A stretch of 64,000 nt of DNA from Paulinella micropora (lineage: Eukaryota; Cercozoa; Imbricatea; Euglyphida; Paulinellidae): the NCBI GenBank assembly GCA_019918135.1, contig WBZZ01003221.1, forward strand, positions 35,138-99,137, given 5' to 3'. The position numbers and the translations under genes are program-made. Below, in pieces: positions 29,733 to 39,619 of the stretch. Position 1 is the first letter of the stretch; every line of letters begins with the position of its first letter. Under the pieces are notes generated by a model. That model did not search any database, had not been told where the DNA came from, and saw only the letters and a list, made by a program, of their open reading frames with translations.

Positions 29733-30547
29733 TGGAGTATAGAGGTGGGCGAAGTTCTAACATTTACTATGTCAATAGCAAAAATAGGATAAAAGGCACG
29801 GACAGTGATTTCACTCACTCCATTGATATGAAATCGCTAGACAATCCAACCCATTGTAAGATACTTCATATCTATGTTCCTAAATCGTATTATTCCGTCG
29901 CCAGTCCTTATAATACTTTTATTCTGAGTGAGAATGGCAACGAGGCACTGATTACCATACCTGAGGGCAACTACACAATGAACAACTTAAAAAATAAGCT
30001 AGCCGAAGTGCTAACCGCAGAAAGCCCCAATGACTACACATACACAATAACAAGCAACAACACCAACACTGACCCAGAAGACGGCAAGCTATTATTTACT
30101 GTGGCAAACAATCCCATTAACATCCAACCGCGGTTTGTATTTGACGACGAAACAAGGGTCCACGAAATTATGGGGTTTGAGCGGTCCTCTACTTATTTCT
30201 TTGCTAATAATACACTGAGGTCGCCAAATGTCATAATATTGACTGGCGAAAAAACCTTATATCTTCAATCAGATTTAGTTGGCGAAGGCGATAACCACGT
30301 GCTCCAAGAAATATACACGGCGAATGAAATCCCGTTCGGCTCTGTTATCTATGACGGCTCGGGCAGTGAATATGGAAAAAAGCTATCTACGAGTTCAAGC
30401 AATGTGTATCGGTTTTACTTGACCGACGAAAACGACCAACCCATTAACCTAAACGGTTTGGGTATTGTTATGACCTTGTTGATTTACAGGGAAACGAATT
30501 ATTTTAATTTATTTACATCATTTTTTAATTTACTCAAATCTAGGTAA
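29732..30547 (+). CDS. Minor capsid (penton-like) protein, element 1
   Basis: 271 residues. It begins with SNIYYVNSKNRIKGTDSDFTHS and has LHIYVPKSYYSV, NTFILSENG and ITIPEGNYTMNNLKNKLAEVL. This series is recognisable from the minor capsid/penton candidate of Polinton-like viruses and relatives (the 'pKSYY...NTF...I-P-x-G-N-Y' pattern). It should be a beta-rich capsid vertex protein. It lies directly before the major capsid gene, the usual order. The element 2 copy is very similar throughout. Confidence 0.75.
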   Translation: MEYRGGRSSNIYYVNSKNRIKGTDSDFTHSIDMKSLDNPTHCKILHIYVPKSYYSVASPYNTFILSENGNEALITIPEGNYTMNNLKNKLAEVLTAESPNDYTYTITSNNTNTDPEDGKLLFTVANNPINIQPRFVFDDETRVHEIMGFERSSTYFFANNTLRSPNVIILTGEKTLYLQSDLVGEGDNHVLQEIYTANEIPFGSVIYDGSGSEYGKKLSTSSSNVYRFYLTDENDQPINLNGLGIVMTLLIYRETNYFNLFTSFFNLLKSR

Positions 30548-30597
30548 TTAATTAATTTATTTTTTTCTCATATTAAAATATATAGCGACCTTTGATT

Positions 30598-30607
30598 GTA
30601 AGTTTAC
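30598..30607 (+). promoter_or_regulatory. Palindrome before the major capsid start
   Basis: GTAAGTTTAC ends 5 bp before the ATG at 30613. The identical palindrome lies 5 bp before the element 2 capsid ATG. It is a short form of the start-hairpin motif. Confidence 0.5.
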
Positions 30608-30612
30608 ACAAA

Positions 30613-32100
30613 ATGCCTACACAACACGGAGGCGAATTAGACTTTTCTAAAACTGACTACATCAGTGCTTCTTATCGTTTGAATAAGCTGGCCCCTCGTG
30701 AGGGTTCTGCAACATTTGAAGTCAGCACTGCTGGTGGACAAGAACGAAGCTTTGACCTTATTAGCAGACCTTTTAATCTCGCTCGGTCTTATTTGAGTTT
30801 TACTTATACTATGAGAGCGGCTGGTGCCAACACTTATTCTAGAATTTTTATGGACTGCCTTTCACAAATTGGCCAGATTCAACTTCACACCCGCAGTGGT
30901 GTTTATCTGTGTGATGTTAACAACCTTAGACAAGTGACTAAGATGTTGTGGAAACCAGAAATGAGCTTGGAGGATTTCCTTGACCTTCCTAACCACGGTG
31001 ATGCTAGTGGTTATGGCTGTATGCTCCAAAAGTGTAATGCTAACGGCTTGATTAACATTAGTGCTACTGAAGCTATTAGAACAGCCTTTCGTGCGGCGGT
31101 TGATGGTAATAACGATGTTGCCGCCTCTACTCAGAACCTATTGAGAGAGCCTGTGATTGCCGCTCGCCGTCACGATGATGCTGCTTTGACGACTGGTGTT
31201 GGAGCACTGTCCGCCGTAAATGTTAATTACAACGAGGCGAAGTATCTTGTGGGAAGTGGAGCGAATGCCGCTTTGGCCATTAATGTTAAAATTCCTTTGG
31301 GTATGATTCTCAATACCATTTTTGCACTTGATAAGACTATTATGTTTCCAGAGATTTTGACTATGCGGATTGTGTGGAGTGCTACTGACAGAACTGGTTA
31401 TACAGTGACTAATGGTGGTGCTACTGCTATTAGCACTGCTTTTGTTGCTGGACTAAATGCTACTATGCCTATGGCTGTATCTGCCGACGTCACCAATCTT
31501 GCCTTGTTTCTTGCGGTTGAAACGAACCCTGATGTCATTCAATCAATCCAGCAGAAGATTGCCAGCCCCGAAGGTATGAGCTTCAATATTGATTATCCCT
31601 ATGTTTACAAGAATACTACAGCAGCAAGCACAAGTCAAAACATTATTATGCGATTTGACAGAGGCCACGGTCGCCGTTTGAAGAAGATTTATCACTCTGT
31701 TTCTAACACCGAAGAAAGGAAGAACACAGCTTATGACCACGATAACCGTGCCGCCGCTAAGGTCGTCAATTTTTATACTACTCTGGATGGTGCCCGCCAG
31801 CAAGAATTCAACATTGACTGTGCCACAGAAGAGGACTATATGTATCTGAAGCCGAAGATTGAGGGTTCGGCCTTGTTGAATAACGATGTGTATAAATACA
31901 ACTGGTTCTGGGCGGATGCTTGGGATAATACCCGTCCGCTATATAGCAAGGACCAAAATGAAATCAGTGGTTTAAGCCTTGATACTGAGCGACGATGGGA
32001 GTTTATTGCGACCACCGCGAATGCCGCCTTCAACCATTACACCGTCGCAATCACTCAGCGAGAGGTTCAGGTTAAGGCAAATATGATTACTATTTCATAA
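30613..32100 (+). CDS. Major capsid protein, element 1
   Basis: About 495 residues from the ATG at 30613 (MPTQHGGELDFSKTDY). An upstream TTG gives a longer frame, but element 2 shares only the ATG start. Length, position after the minor capsid gene and beta-rich sequence fit the double-jelly-roll major capsid proteins of PLVs. The best conserved blocks are SRPFNLARSYLSF, LDKTIMFPEILTMRIVW, VETNPDVIQSIQQKI, ASPEGMSFNIDYPY and RFDRGHGRRLKKIYHSV. Central loops (about residues 150-215) differ strongly from element 2, as expected for surface loops. A Gly-Gly-Glu near the start could be a cleavage site. Confidence 0.78.
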   Translation: MPTQHGGELDFSKTDYISASYRLNKLAPREGSATFEVSTAGGQERSFDLISRPFNLARSYLSFTYTMRAAGANTYSRIFMDCLSQIGQIQLHTRSGVYLCDVNNLRQVTKMLWKPEMSLEDFLDLPNHGDASGYGCMLQKCNANGLINISATEAIRTAFRAAVDGNNDVAASTQNLLREPVIAARRHDDAALTTGVGALSAVNVNYNEAKYLVGSGANAALAINVKIPLGMILNTIFALDKTIMFPEILTMRIVWSATDRTGYTVTNGGATAISTAFVAGLNATMPMAVSADVTNLALFLAVETNPDVIQSIQQKIASPEGMSFNIDYPYVYKNTTAASTSQNIIMRFDRGHGRRLKKIYHSVSNTEERKNTAYDHDNRAAAKVVNFYTTLDGARQQEFNIDCATEEDYMYLKPKIEGSALLNNDVYKYNWFWADAWDNTRPLYSKDQNEISGLSLDTERRWEFIATTANAAFNHYTVAITQREVQVKANMITIS

Positions 32101-32194
32101 CCCCCGCGAGTAGGTAATTAATTTTGATAGATTATTTATTTTTTTGATAATATAGGAACTTACACAAAACATTTTTTGAGGTCGTAGGTCTACA

Positions 32195-33445
32195 ATGAGC
32201 CACCAAAGAAATTTGATAGCACAAAATCCAGACGGGGATTTCGTAAATGTCAAAGTCGGGTATGACGGACACATTGAAACCAATAATATGAAAACCGCCT
32301 TTGGTGAAGCATTAACCAGTTCATTAACACCAGTATTACAAGAGATTTTCCCATACACAGTCAATACACGGATATGGACATTAACTCAAACTAATGCGAC
32401 AGTAGCATTTAATGCGAATATGGCTGAATTGAAAACAGAAGCGAAAGCTACCGCCGATGCCATTATGGTAAGCAAAAAAAGAATTAAATACAGAACAGGG
32501 ATGGGAGTTATGTGTCGCTTCACTGCCTTATGGACTACGGATGAAACCAAGGACTACTATTCATTTATTGGTATTGGTGATAGTGTATTAGATAATGGTT
32601 TCTATTTTTACAAGACTAAAAATGATGGGATGAATATTCTCCATACAAAAGCAGGAGTGCCTACCTTGGTTCCACAAGCTGGATGGAATGACCCGTGTAA
32701 TGGAACAGGAGATATGCCTACTATGGATTGGACGAAAGGAAATGTATTTCAAATTCAGTTCCAATATTTAGGCTTTGGCGCTATTAAGTTTTCAATTGAG
32801 AACCCCACAACTGGAGCATTCCAACAAGTCCATATGATTAAGTATGCGAATGTCAATACGGGTGTCAGTCTGCGGAATACAACTCTCCCATTTGTGGCAC
32901 GAATGTTTAATAATGGTGGAACTGGAATACAAATTTTGAAAACGGCAAGTTGTAGTATGTTTATTGAGGGTCCTAACACTATTAATTCAAGCATATCAAA
33001 CGAAGCGGAAGGAGATGAAAAGGCGAGCACTACTGAAAGTCCAATTCTCAGCATAAAAAATAAAACAACTTTTGATGGTGGTGCGACAAATTATTCAATC
33101 GTTTACCCAACTCTCGTGAGCATATCAAACGAAGATGCCAAAGTTAATATAGTGCGAATTGTAAAAACGACGGGAGCACTTACGGCGGAGAACTTTGCTG
33201 ATATTGATGCCAAAACTTCAATCGTATCAAAGGACACCTCTGCGACTGCTCTTGGTGGTGCTACTGTGACGGACGTAATTCTTAAACTTTATGTTAATGC
33301 TACTTCTAGCCAGCTTATTGACCTGCGAACTTACGATATACAACTCGCACCTGGCAAAAATCTAACATTTTTACAAAAGTCTGTATCTACTGTCGCGAAT
33401 GGAGGAAATGTGATTATAGTTAATTTCTTAGAAGAGCAATATTAA
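32195..33445 (+). CDS. Conserved 416-residue probable virion protein, element 1
   Basis: ATG at 32195 after TTTTTTGAGGTCGTAGGTCTAC. It starts MSHQRNLIAQNPDGDFVNVKVG and is beta-rich, with LQEIFPYTVNTRIWTL, RTGMGVMCRFTALWTT and LRTYDIQL blocks. It is one of the two most conserved proteins between the elements (only scattered changes), which argues for strong functional constraint. I do not recognise a named family. Position after the major capsid gene suggests a capsid-associated or receptor-binding role, as inference. Confidence 0.65.
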   Translation: MSHQRNLIAQNPDGDFVNVKVGYDGHIETNNMKTAFGEALTSSLTPVLQEIFPYTVNTRIWTLTQTNATVAFNANMAELKTEAKATADAIMVSKKRIKYRTGMGVMCRFTALWTTDETKDYYSFIGIGDSVLDNGFYFYKTKNDGMNILHTKAGVPTLVPQAGWNDPCNGTGDMPTMDWTKGNVFQIQFQYLGFGAIKFSIENPTTGAFQQVHMIKYANVNTGVSLRNTTLPFVARMFNNGGTGIQILKTASCSMFIEGPNTINSSISNEAEGDEKASTTESPILSIKNKTTFDGGATNYSIVYPTLVSISNEDAKVNIVRIVKTTGALTAENFADIDAKTSIVSKDTSATALGGATVTDVILKLYVNATSSQLIDLRTYDIQLAPGKNLTFLQKSVSTVANGGNVIIVNFLEEQY

Positions 33446-33485
33446 TTTTTGTAATATTTTTTTTTTCTGTAATAATATAGGAGGT

Positions 33486-34121
33486 ATGTATAGTCGTAAG
33501 TTGTATATTGTGGGTGGCAGGCGGTTTCTAACAAAAACATCTATCAAATCCTACATAAGAAGAATGATAAACAAATATAACGATGGTGAAGTGCTGAACC
33601 CAGAAGATGGCAATTTCGTGCTAGACCTAATAACCCACCACCCGTGTCTAAAAAATGGCATTATTGATGTTGAAAGTAATTTGACCACGGGGAGAAAACA
33701 CTTTCGTGTAGATGGTAAGCCGTTTTCGTGGAATTGCTGTGTTGACCTTATAGGCCTTAGCAAATTTAAAAAAATGGCGAGAGTGATAAAAGAAGCGAGC
33801 AGGAATACGATAAGACCTCAAATACAAGAATATCTTGACATCGTGGCTATTGATGTATTCGTAGAACCACGATACATATGCGAAATAAGTGGTGATATAT
33901 ATGAGCGGGTTGATGTCCACGTAGACCACCACTTTGACATCATACAATTCAAAGACATCCTTCAACAATACCTTGAAGTGAATAGAGAATTAGAAGTTGA
34001 AGACGGTTTATTGAAAGAACCGCATTTTACCAAATTTAGCGACTTCCACAAACAGAAAGCAATACTACGAATTATAAAAAAAGAAATAAATATTAGAGGT
34101 AAAATGTATCTCTTACGGTAA
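33486..34121 (+). CDS. DUF3223 protein with HNH-like C-terminal half
   Basis: 211 residues. The first part matches the DUF3223 pattern: RFLTKTSIKSYIRRMINKYNDGEVLNPEDGNF, DLITHHPCLKNGI, then HFRVDGKPFSWNCCVDLI. DUF3223 occurs in plastid/nuclear RNA-processing proteins of plants and in some phages. The second part, CEISGDIYERVDVHVDHHFD and FHKQKAILRI, resembles the HNH-like region that accompanies it (a V-H-V-D-H core). It could be a nucleic-acid-binding or nuclease protein. It is present only in element 1; element 2 keeps a decayed start motif at the same place. Confidence 0.65.
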   Translation: MYSRKLYIVGGRRFLTKTSIKSYIRRMINKYNDGEVLNPEDGNFVLDLITHHPCLKNGIIDVESNLTTGRKHFRVDGKPFSWNCCVDLIGLSKFKKMARVIKEASRNTIRPQIQEYLDIVAIDVFVEPRYICEISGDIYERVDVHVDHHFDIIQFKDILQQYLEVNRELEVEDGLLKEPHFTKFSDFHKQKAILRIIKKEINIRGKMYLLR

Positions 34122-34388
34122 ATACCTCTTCAATTCGTCTTTATTTTGGACCCAAGGCTGACGAACTAACCATTCAATATATGGCTTGTCAATCTTCGCG
34201 ATGTCTTCTATTTTTTTGCGCTTGTATTTGCAGAAATGAAACAAGTTTGGTTGAGCATTTCTCTTTTCTTCAATCGCTTTTATTTCGTCGTGGATTACCT
34301 TTTGGACATCGGCGAGAGAAAACGATTTATTTTCGCTTTCAATTGAAAGTTGTTGGAACTTCTCGCACAGTCTAGTGAGGGTGGACAT
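34113..34388 (-). CDS. ExoX C-terminal-like small protein, element 1
   Basis: 91 residues, convergent with the preceding gene and overlapping it by 9 bp. The end, HFCKYKRKKIEDIAKIDKPYIEWLVRQP, follows the motif known from the C-terminal domain of exonuclease X-like proteins (G-K-Y-K-G-K-x-x-x-D-x-x-x-x-D-x-x-Y-x-x-W). There is no exonuclease domain. The first half is a short helical region. It may bind DNA. The element 2 homologue is 95 residues and keeps the motif better. Confidence 0.6.
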   Translation of the reverse strand: MSTLTRLCEKFQQLSIESENKSFSLADVQKVIHDEIKAIEEKRNAQPNLFHFCKYKRKKIEDIAKIDKPYIEWLVRQPWVQNKDELKRYLP

Positions 34389-34442
34389 AGTAGGGTGTAT
34401 ATAGTTGGCAGGAAAAAAATTAAATAATTAATAATATACGCA

Positions 34443-35132
34443 ATGTCTGAGTGGATTGTCTTTGTAAAGGCTTACTCAGTAAAACATAACATAAGCTACA
34501 AGGAAGCATTGAAAAAAGCTGGTAAAGAATACAGGAAACAAAAAGGCGGTAATGCGGATTTGTCAGAGGATGTCTATATGTCGCGGACAGAACGAAAGGG
34601 TGTGGATGGCTGGAAGCCAGTCGCGAGCAAAGAAAAATCAACCGTATATGAAAAAGATGGTAAAGCGATTGTACCATTTAGAGGCTCGGTAGATAAACGG
34701 GACCTGCTAACCGATGTCGCATTAGTAAAGGGAGTATTGAAAAGAACACCGAGATATAAAGAAGAGCAGAAGCTTGTTAATGAAGTCATAAAAAAATATG
34801 GTAAGGATAATGTAGAGCTGACTGGTCATTCGTTAGGTGGGACGATTGCGAAAGACCTAAGCAGACAAACTGGTGTTAAGGCGACGACCTATAATAAAGG
34901 CTCTAGCACTAAGGACCTAATTGAAGGAGTGATTGACCGAGTAGCCGTTAAAATTAATCCAAAAGGTAAGCGGGCGAAGACTGCGAAGCTAACGACGAAT
35001 TACCGAACCGCATTTGACCCAGTATCGTTAATGGGTGCTACGGCGGTAAATACTAAGCTAGTGAAGCCGACAAAAGGAATACATACAATCAGGAGCTTCA
35101 AAGGTAAAGGAGCCAAAAAAATATATCTATGA
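34443..35132 (+). CDS. Class-3 (alpha/beta hydrolase) lipase, element 1
   Basis: 229 residues. The nucleophile elbow is TGHSLGG (Ser130), with likely Asp192 (AFDPVSL) and His214 (GIHTIRSF) completing the triad. FRGSVDKRDLLTDVAL is the typical class-3 lipase strand with the oxyanion loop. The first 35 residues (MSEWIVFVKAYSVKHNISYKEALKKAGKEYRK, then KGG) form a short helical motif found at the start of various proteins of large DNA viruses. A virion lipase could help membrane passage on entry, as inference. Its end meets the helicase gene end, 3 bp apart. Confidence 0.82.
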   Translation: MSEWIVFVKAYSVKHNISYKEALKKAGKEYRKQKGGNADLSEDVYMSRTERKGVDGWKPVASKEKSTVYEKDGKAIVPFRGSVDKRDLLTDVALVKGVLKRTPRYKEEQKLVNEVIKKYGKDNVELTGHSLGGTIAKDLSRQTGVKATTYNKGSSTKDLIEGVIDRVAVKINPKGKRAKTAKLTTNYRTAFDPVSLMGATAVNTKLVKPTKGIHTIRSFKGKGAKKIYL

Positions 35133-35135
35133 CTT

Positions 35136-36371
35136 TCATAACTCGTTTGATAGTCCAATATCGTTCAAGCAGGTGGCACGACTTAAAGCAACATATAACA
35201 AATTCATTGACAGTAGGTCTAGATTTATCCACACTGGTGTTGTTCGGCCTTGTGAGCAGTGGATGGTGGATGAGAATGTCGGCTGGATGTCCGCATACGG
35301 TTTCTTGTCTGGTATCGTTTTTTTTCTATCAAATTTCTGCTCAATATTGTCAATCGTAATGAATATATGTTCTTTGGTATCCCTAGTAATAGTGTGAATA
35401 TCGCCATTATGAACTTTTTTTGTATTACAACGAAACACAACCTGATTACCTGTTTTAAGCGGTTTGTTTTGTAGCATTTTGTTATTGCTTTCATTAACAT
35501 TGTTGTTAGAGTGGTGTAATATTAAAGGTGGGTTTTTGTCAGTCGGTTTAGGGTGTGGCTTAACTTGCTTATTGAGAGCATCTAATTCTTCAAGTGTTAG
35601 TATTGTAGGTAGGCAGTCTTTTGCTTTATGTTGGCTAAGCTCATTACCGCCGACCTTGTAATAGTCTTCTACCTTATTTAAGATAGATTGTAGAACTAGG
35701 TCTTTGGCTTGTCTGTAATTTGTATCAAGATTTATTTTTGTAAATAGCTTGAAAGTTTTTGACTTGTGGAATGGTTCGGATGTTGGGTCTGGGCAAGGAA
35801 GCTGAGCTAAGTGGCAGAATAAGACAATAGATACACCGCCGAATGGTCTGTTGATTTTGATATATTTTCTAAGCATATGGTCCAGACTTTCTAAATTCTT
35901 GGATGTAAGCATAAAAACTTCATCAATGGTTATTCTGTGATTAATTGCTTCTTCGCCAACTGGTATCGGCAGCGGAAGTCTATGATATAGCATTGTTAGT
36001 ATTTTTTGGAGTGTATATTCAGAATTAATAACTTGGCGGGCATTGTGTGTCATAGCGGTTGATAAAGTCTTTTTGTCTTTGAATAAAATGTTAGTGTATT
36101 TTGATGGCTGACCAGTTAGGTATTTAATCATTTCAGATTTACCCGTTCCAGCTTTGCCGTGAATGAGAAATAATTCTTGTTCTGGTAAAGGTTTGTATTC
36201 GTCTTTGGTGCTATAATCTGGAAGAGGGACGTCCTCAAAGGAGGAGAACTCTGGATATTGTTTATGTGGTGTTTCTAAGAATTTCTGTAATGGTAGTATG
36301 TCTTTGAAACCGCTATGTCGCTGGTATGTTATCCGTGGTTCGCCATTTATGTAGGAAACGAAGCAAGTCAT
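35136..36371 (-). CDS. Pif1-like SF1 DNA helicase, element 1
   Basis: 411 residues. Walker A is FLIHGKAGTGKSEM (Lys78), Walker B is ITIDEVFML (Asp150-Glu151), and motif III is FCHLAQLPCPD (CH where Pif1 usually has GD). The C-terminal motifs are STIHCSQGRT and LLYVALSRATCLNDI. These are Pif1/RecD-like superfamily 1 features. It should unwind DNA during replication of the element. It lies just downstream of the polymerase-like gene on the same strand (6 bp gap), forming a replication pair that element 2 lacks. Confidence 0.88.
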   Translation of the reverse strand: MTCFVSYINGEPRITYQRHSGFKDILPLQKFLETPHKQYPEFSSFEDVPLPDYSTKDEYKPLPEQELFLIHGKAGTGKSEMIKYLTGQPSKYTNILFKDKKTLSTAMTHNARQVINSEYTLQKILTMLYHRLPLPIPVGEEAINHRITIDEVFMLTSKNLESLDHMLRKYIKINRPFGGVSIVLFCHLAQLPCPDPTSEPFHKSKTFKLFTKINLDTNYRQAKDLVLQSILNKVEDYYKVGGNELSQHKAKDCLPTILTLEELDALNKQVKPHPKPTDKNPPLILHHSNNNVNESNNKMLQNKPLKTGNQVVFRCNTKKVHNGDIHTITRDTKEHIFITIDNIEQKFDRKKTIPDKKPYADIQPTFSSTIHCSQGRTTPVWINLDLLSMNLLYVALSRATCLNDIGLSNEL

Positions 36372-36377
36372 ATTTAG

Positions 36378-38441
36378 CTATGGGGCGATGAACTCGTCTT
36401 GTTCTTTAACCTCGGAGCGAAATTCTTTTCCTGTCGTCATATATTCGCCTTCGTATGCGATACTGTCTGTATTAGAATATAGTAAAGTTCGCCCACTATT
36501 TACAAGCTTTAACATTTGGTTATGAAGAACTATCTTTTGGTATGCTAGCACATAGCCAGTTAAATGAGACATTTGAAATATGTTGTCTGTTTGGTTTGTG
36601 TCTTGATATGTGTAAATCATTCGCTCTAGTAGTAGGTCGTCGCCCATTTCGGCATATCTTTCTTTGTCATATGGAACTCGTTTCAGGAACAATAACCTAT
36701 ACCCTTTTTCTTTCATCATAAAATGTATTCGCTCATTGTATGACTTTGAAATGGTAGAGACTTGCTGAGTTCGGTGTATGTTCTTGTTCAGAGAGCCTAC
36801 CAGCAAGTTGGTTGCTTTGGCTAAGGTATCGTGTTCATAGCAAGGCTTATCAAAGTAATAATCTTGCATATTTGATATGTGTTCTGTGAAAGTTTCAAAA
36901 GGGTTGAAGTGGTTGTCTGCTACGTAAATTCTCTTAATAAATATCTTAACCCCTTGGTCAAACATATACAACAATGCTGGTATGGGTTGGCATTGTGTTC
37001 CTTTTGTGGTGTAGCCGTTAAAGAAGGTTGGCACTTTGAGGTGCTTTTGGTCGTAATGAAAAACAGCATAACCGTGTAGAGGTTTGACCTTATTGTAGTA
37101 GTCCTGTGTCATATTTTGGTTTATATTAATTATGTTGCGAGGGGCTGTTGGGTATTCATTGAAGTATGACGACATTTCACCCATATTACCTAACGAAGCA
37201 TTTGTATAAGCTTTTACCATATCAATCTGATGTATCATTTTGGGGCTTTTGGTGTGATGATTAAAGATATGATGAAAGGGTATTTGACAAGATTTCAAGT
37301 GTCGTAATATATTGGGTTCAGTAATTTGTGTATGAAACTTAGGTTTATGCTTTTCTATGAGACACTCTATAAATAACTGTTTGAAGTATGATGGCAATGA
37401 CCAAGCGGTGGTATCCTTAGGAACGAATGACGCGTGTTTGAAGCGGTCTGAACATTTATAGTTTAGTTTGTTTTCTTTATCTACTATTCCAATAATGTTT
37501 CCAGAATGGTCCATCATTGAATAACACTCCTTATGGTGTATGTCAAGTTTAGTTTGTATATTGTTGAGTTCTTCCTGTGATATCCATTTGTTCTCGTATT
37601 GGTTCGTAGATAGTTTCACATTGCTGGCTTCGTGGTTAGTAGCATATTGAGGCCGTGGCTCTGGTATGTTTTCGTTAATATCGTATAATAGTTCAATTGA
37701 CTTAATGTGTTGGATACAGATGTCTTTTTGTTTTCCTTGTATTAATGTGGCGTGATAATCGCTACATCTGATTATTATCTGTTTTGGGTATTGTTTGGTA
37801 GATGCTCGCCACAGTATATTCATACCATCAAATACATAAATCCTACATCGGATAAAGTCTTCCATTTCTGTTAGGTCCTTTTCTGTCGCATATTTGATAT
37901 CCCTAAAGCGGTCTATTATAATATTGTCTCGCTTTCGTTTTCTATTGTTTGGGTTTGGAAAGTCTTTCATAATACATTCTAGCACACAGTTTATTTCACC
38001 CTGTGCCATTGGTATGACAACATTATTTTGCGGATGAACTTGGTCAATGGTAATGACTTTAAGGTCTTTGTCTTCTCTTTGTTCGTAAAACCTTGCTTGC
38101 CGTTCTACAAAGTTTCTAACCGCATTGATTGACCGCTTTAATTCGTTAGCTCTGTATATTCCTCTGACTGGTCCGTGATATCCTTCATAATCCAGATGGA
38201 CTAGATAACTTGTATTTGGGTTTAGCTGTTAAAGACGAGCTTCCCATCCTGGGGCATACGGTATAACGAGTGAGTTATTTCTGCCGACGAGTTCAGGATG
38301 GCCACCCGTTAATCTGTTTATAAGTCGCAGTGCGGTTGGAGTTGTAATGAGATACCATCTTCTTTTGCCTCTTTCTCTGATGTAGTCTCCTCGTTGCTCA
38401 ATATTGTAGAGAGGAAATAGTTCTGGTTGGTATTGGTCCAT
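36378..38441 (-). pseudogene. Short B-family-like DNA polymerase, in-frame stop near N-terminus
   Basis: The frame opens with an ATG at 38441, meets TAA at 38229-38231 (after 70 codons), then runs open to 36378; the next ATG is 38009 (543 residues). Palm motifs in the 543-residue part are motif A IHQIDMVKAYTNASLG (Asp263), motif B AKATNLLVGSLNK, and motif C LLYSNTDSIAYEG. In motif C the first Asp of the usual DTDS is Asn, but the metal-binding Asp515 is kept. No 3'-5' exonuclease motifs are visible. It probably replicated the element together with the helicase. The stop suggests recent inactivation, since the rest is fully open. Confidence 0.68.
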
Positions 38442-38552
38442 TCTATATAGATAGGCAGGATAAATTTTTTGAAAAATAATTATTTAATGCTTTACATATA
38501 TATATTGGATTTATTTAGATGTAAAATATTTTACAGATAAAAAAATTATTAA
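38442..38552. promoter_or_regulatory. AT-rich region upstream of the polymerase gene
   Basis: On the minus strand a T/A-rich tract is followed by CTATATAGAATG at the start codon, like other promoters in these elements. Confidence 0.4.
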
Positions 38553-38756
38553 TTAATTTGACTTACTCAGTCGCTCTTCTAACTCCTGTATCTTCCTTTT
38601 GTATTCTTCTATATCTTGCGTGTATTATATTAACTTCTGTGCTTTGGTTCGCCGTTCTTCGTTTAGGCGGTCTTTATTGCGGTAATAGTATGCGAGAGCT
38701 TTCTCATTATTCCTTTTTCTCCTTTCGTCTCCTTCATATATCTTTGGTCGTGGCAT
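38553..38756 (-). pseudogene. Small coiled-coil protein, in-frame stop
   Basis: ATG at 38756: MPRPKIYEGDERRKRNNEKA, a basic stretch. The same frame passes an internal TAA and ends with IEEYKRKIQELEERLSKSN, a heptad-like helix, stopping at 38553. The basic-then-coil layout recalls bZIP-like proteins, but the frame is interrupted. Confidence 0.4.
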
Positions 38757-38779
38757 CTTATATATATGTAATATTATTT

Positions 38780-39578
38780 TTATAAATGTAAATAATTAAT
38801 TTCTTTTAATTTGGTGCTATATGGTTTATTATGTTTGTGTAAATATTTCATCAAACTTACACTGTAATGTAATATATTTTCTATGTAGCCTTTCCACAAC
38901 TCTTCAGTCAACGATGCTCCATTTATATACGAATGATGCTCTTTCATATCAAATAAATCTTGAACAGTTTTGTTATTTTTATTACACGCAGATATCAAAT
39001 GTTTTAATGCTTCCTTCTGCTCTTGTTTCAAATCTGGATTAGCTTCATTTACCCATTTTATGTATTTTTTGAATTTACTTTTACATTGCTTGATTGGGTT
39101 TTCGTGTATTTCAGTGTGTTCGGCTAGTCCATCTTGTCTTAATTCTTTATCGCATTTGGGGCATTTGACTTTTTCTGCCTTTCGTTTTCTGTCTGCTTCT
39201 CGTTTCTTTTGCTTTGCTTCTTAGCTTAATATCTTTTCTTATTTTCTTGTATTTCTTTGATATGTGAACTCAAATAACCTCTGCTTAGTTCTTTATCACA
39301 TTGTGTGCATTTGACTTTTTCTTCACCTCTTTCTTTGTTGTATTCGTTTTGTAAGCTTTTTGTTCAGGTGTTAATACTTGTTTGTGTGTTTTCGCATATT
39401 CGTTCTGGTATTTTTTACAGCATTCCTTGCAGTAGTTTCTATTAGCATAAGAATTCTCAGGAGTTCTTACAACTTTACAATTTCTACATAGCTGTAAGCA
39501 ATCATTACATATGATATATGTATGTCCTTGTAATGATACATGTCTGTATCCTTTCTTGTCGCAATATTCGCAGTTCAT
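38780..39578 (-). pseudogene. Zinc-finger protein, broken
   Basis: Starts MNCEYCDKKGYRHV with paired Cys (CNDCLQLCRNC, CKECC), then two fingers of one type in shifted frames: KVKCTQCDKELSRGYLSSH and KVKCPKCDKELRQDGLAEH. A helical end (LTEELWKGYIENILHYSVSL) stops at 38780. At least one stop and two frameshifts interrupt it. It was probably a DNA- or RNA-binding protein of element 1. Confidence 0.5.
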
Positions 39579-39619
39579 TGTTTTTTATAAATAGTATATA
39601 TATGTATAAATGAAAATTC

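Noticed and set aside
30592-30612. Upstream TTG start for the element 1 major capsid protein
   Set aside because: The ATG at 30613 matches the element 2 start and follows the conserved GTAAGTTTAC palindrome; the upstream codons overlap that palindrome.
36378-39578. Alternative genetic code in which TAA is read as an amino acid, suggested by several in-frame TAA codons in element 1
   Set aside because: Large genes of both elements (up to 1341 codons, AT-rich) contain no internal TAA, use CAA and GAA freely, and end in TAA or TAG at matching places in the two elements. The in-frame TAAs are better explained as mutations.
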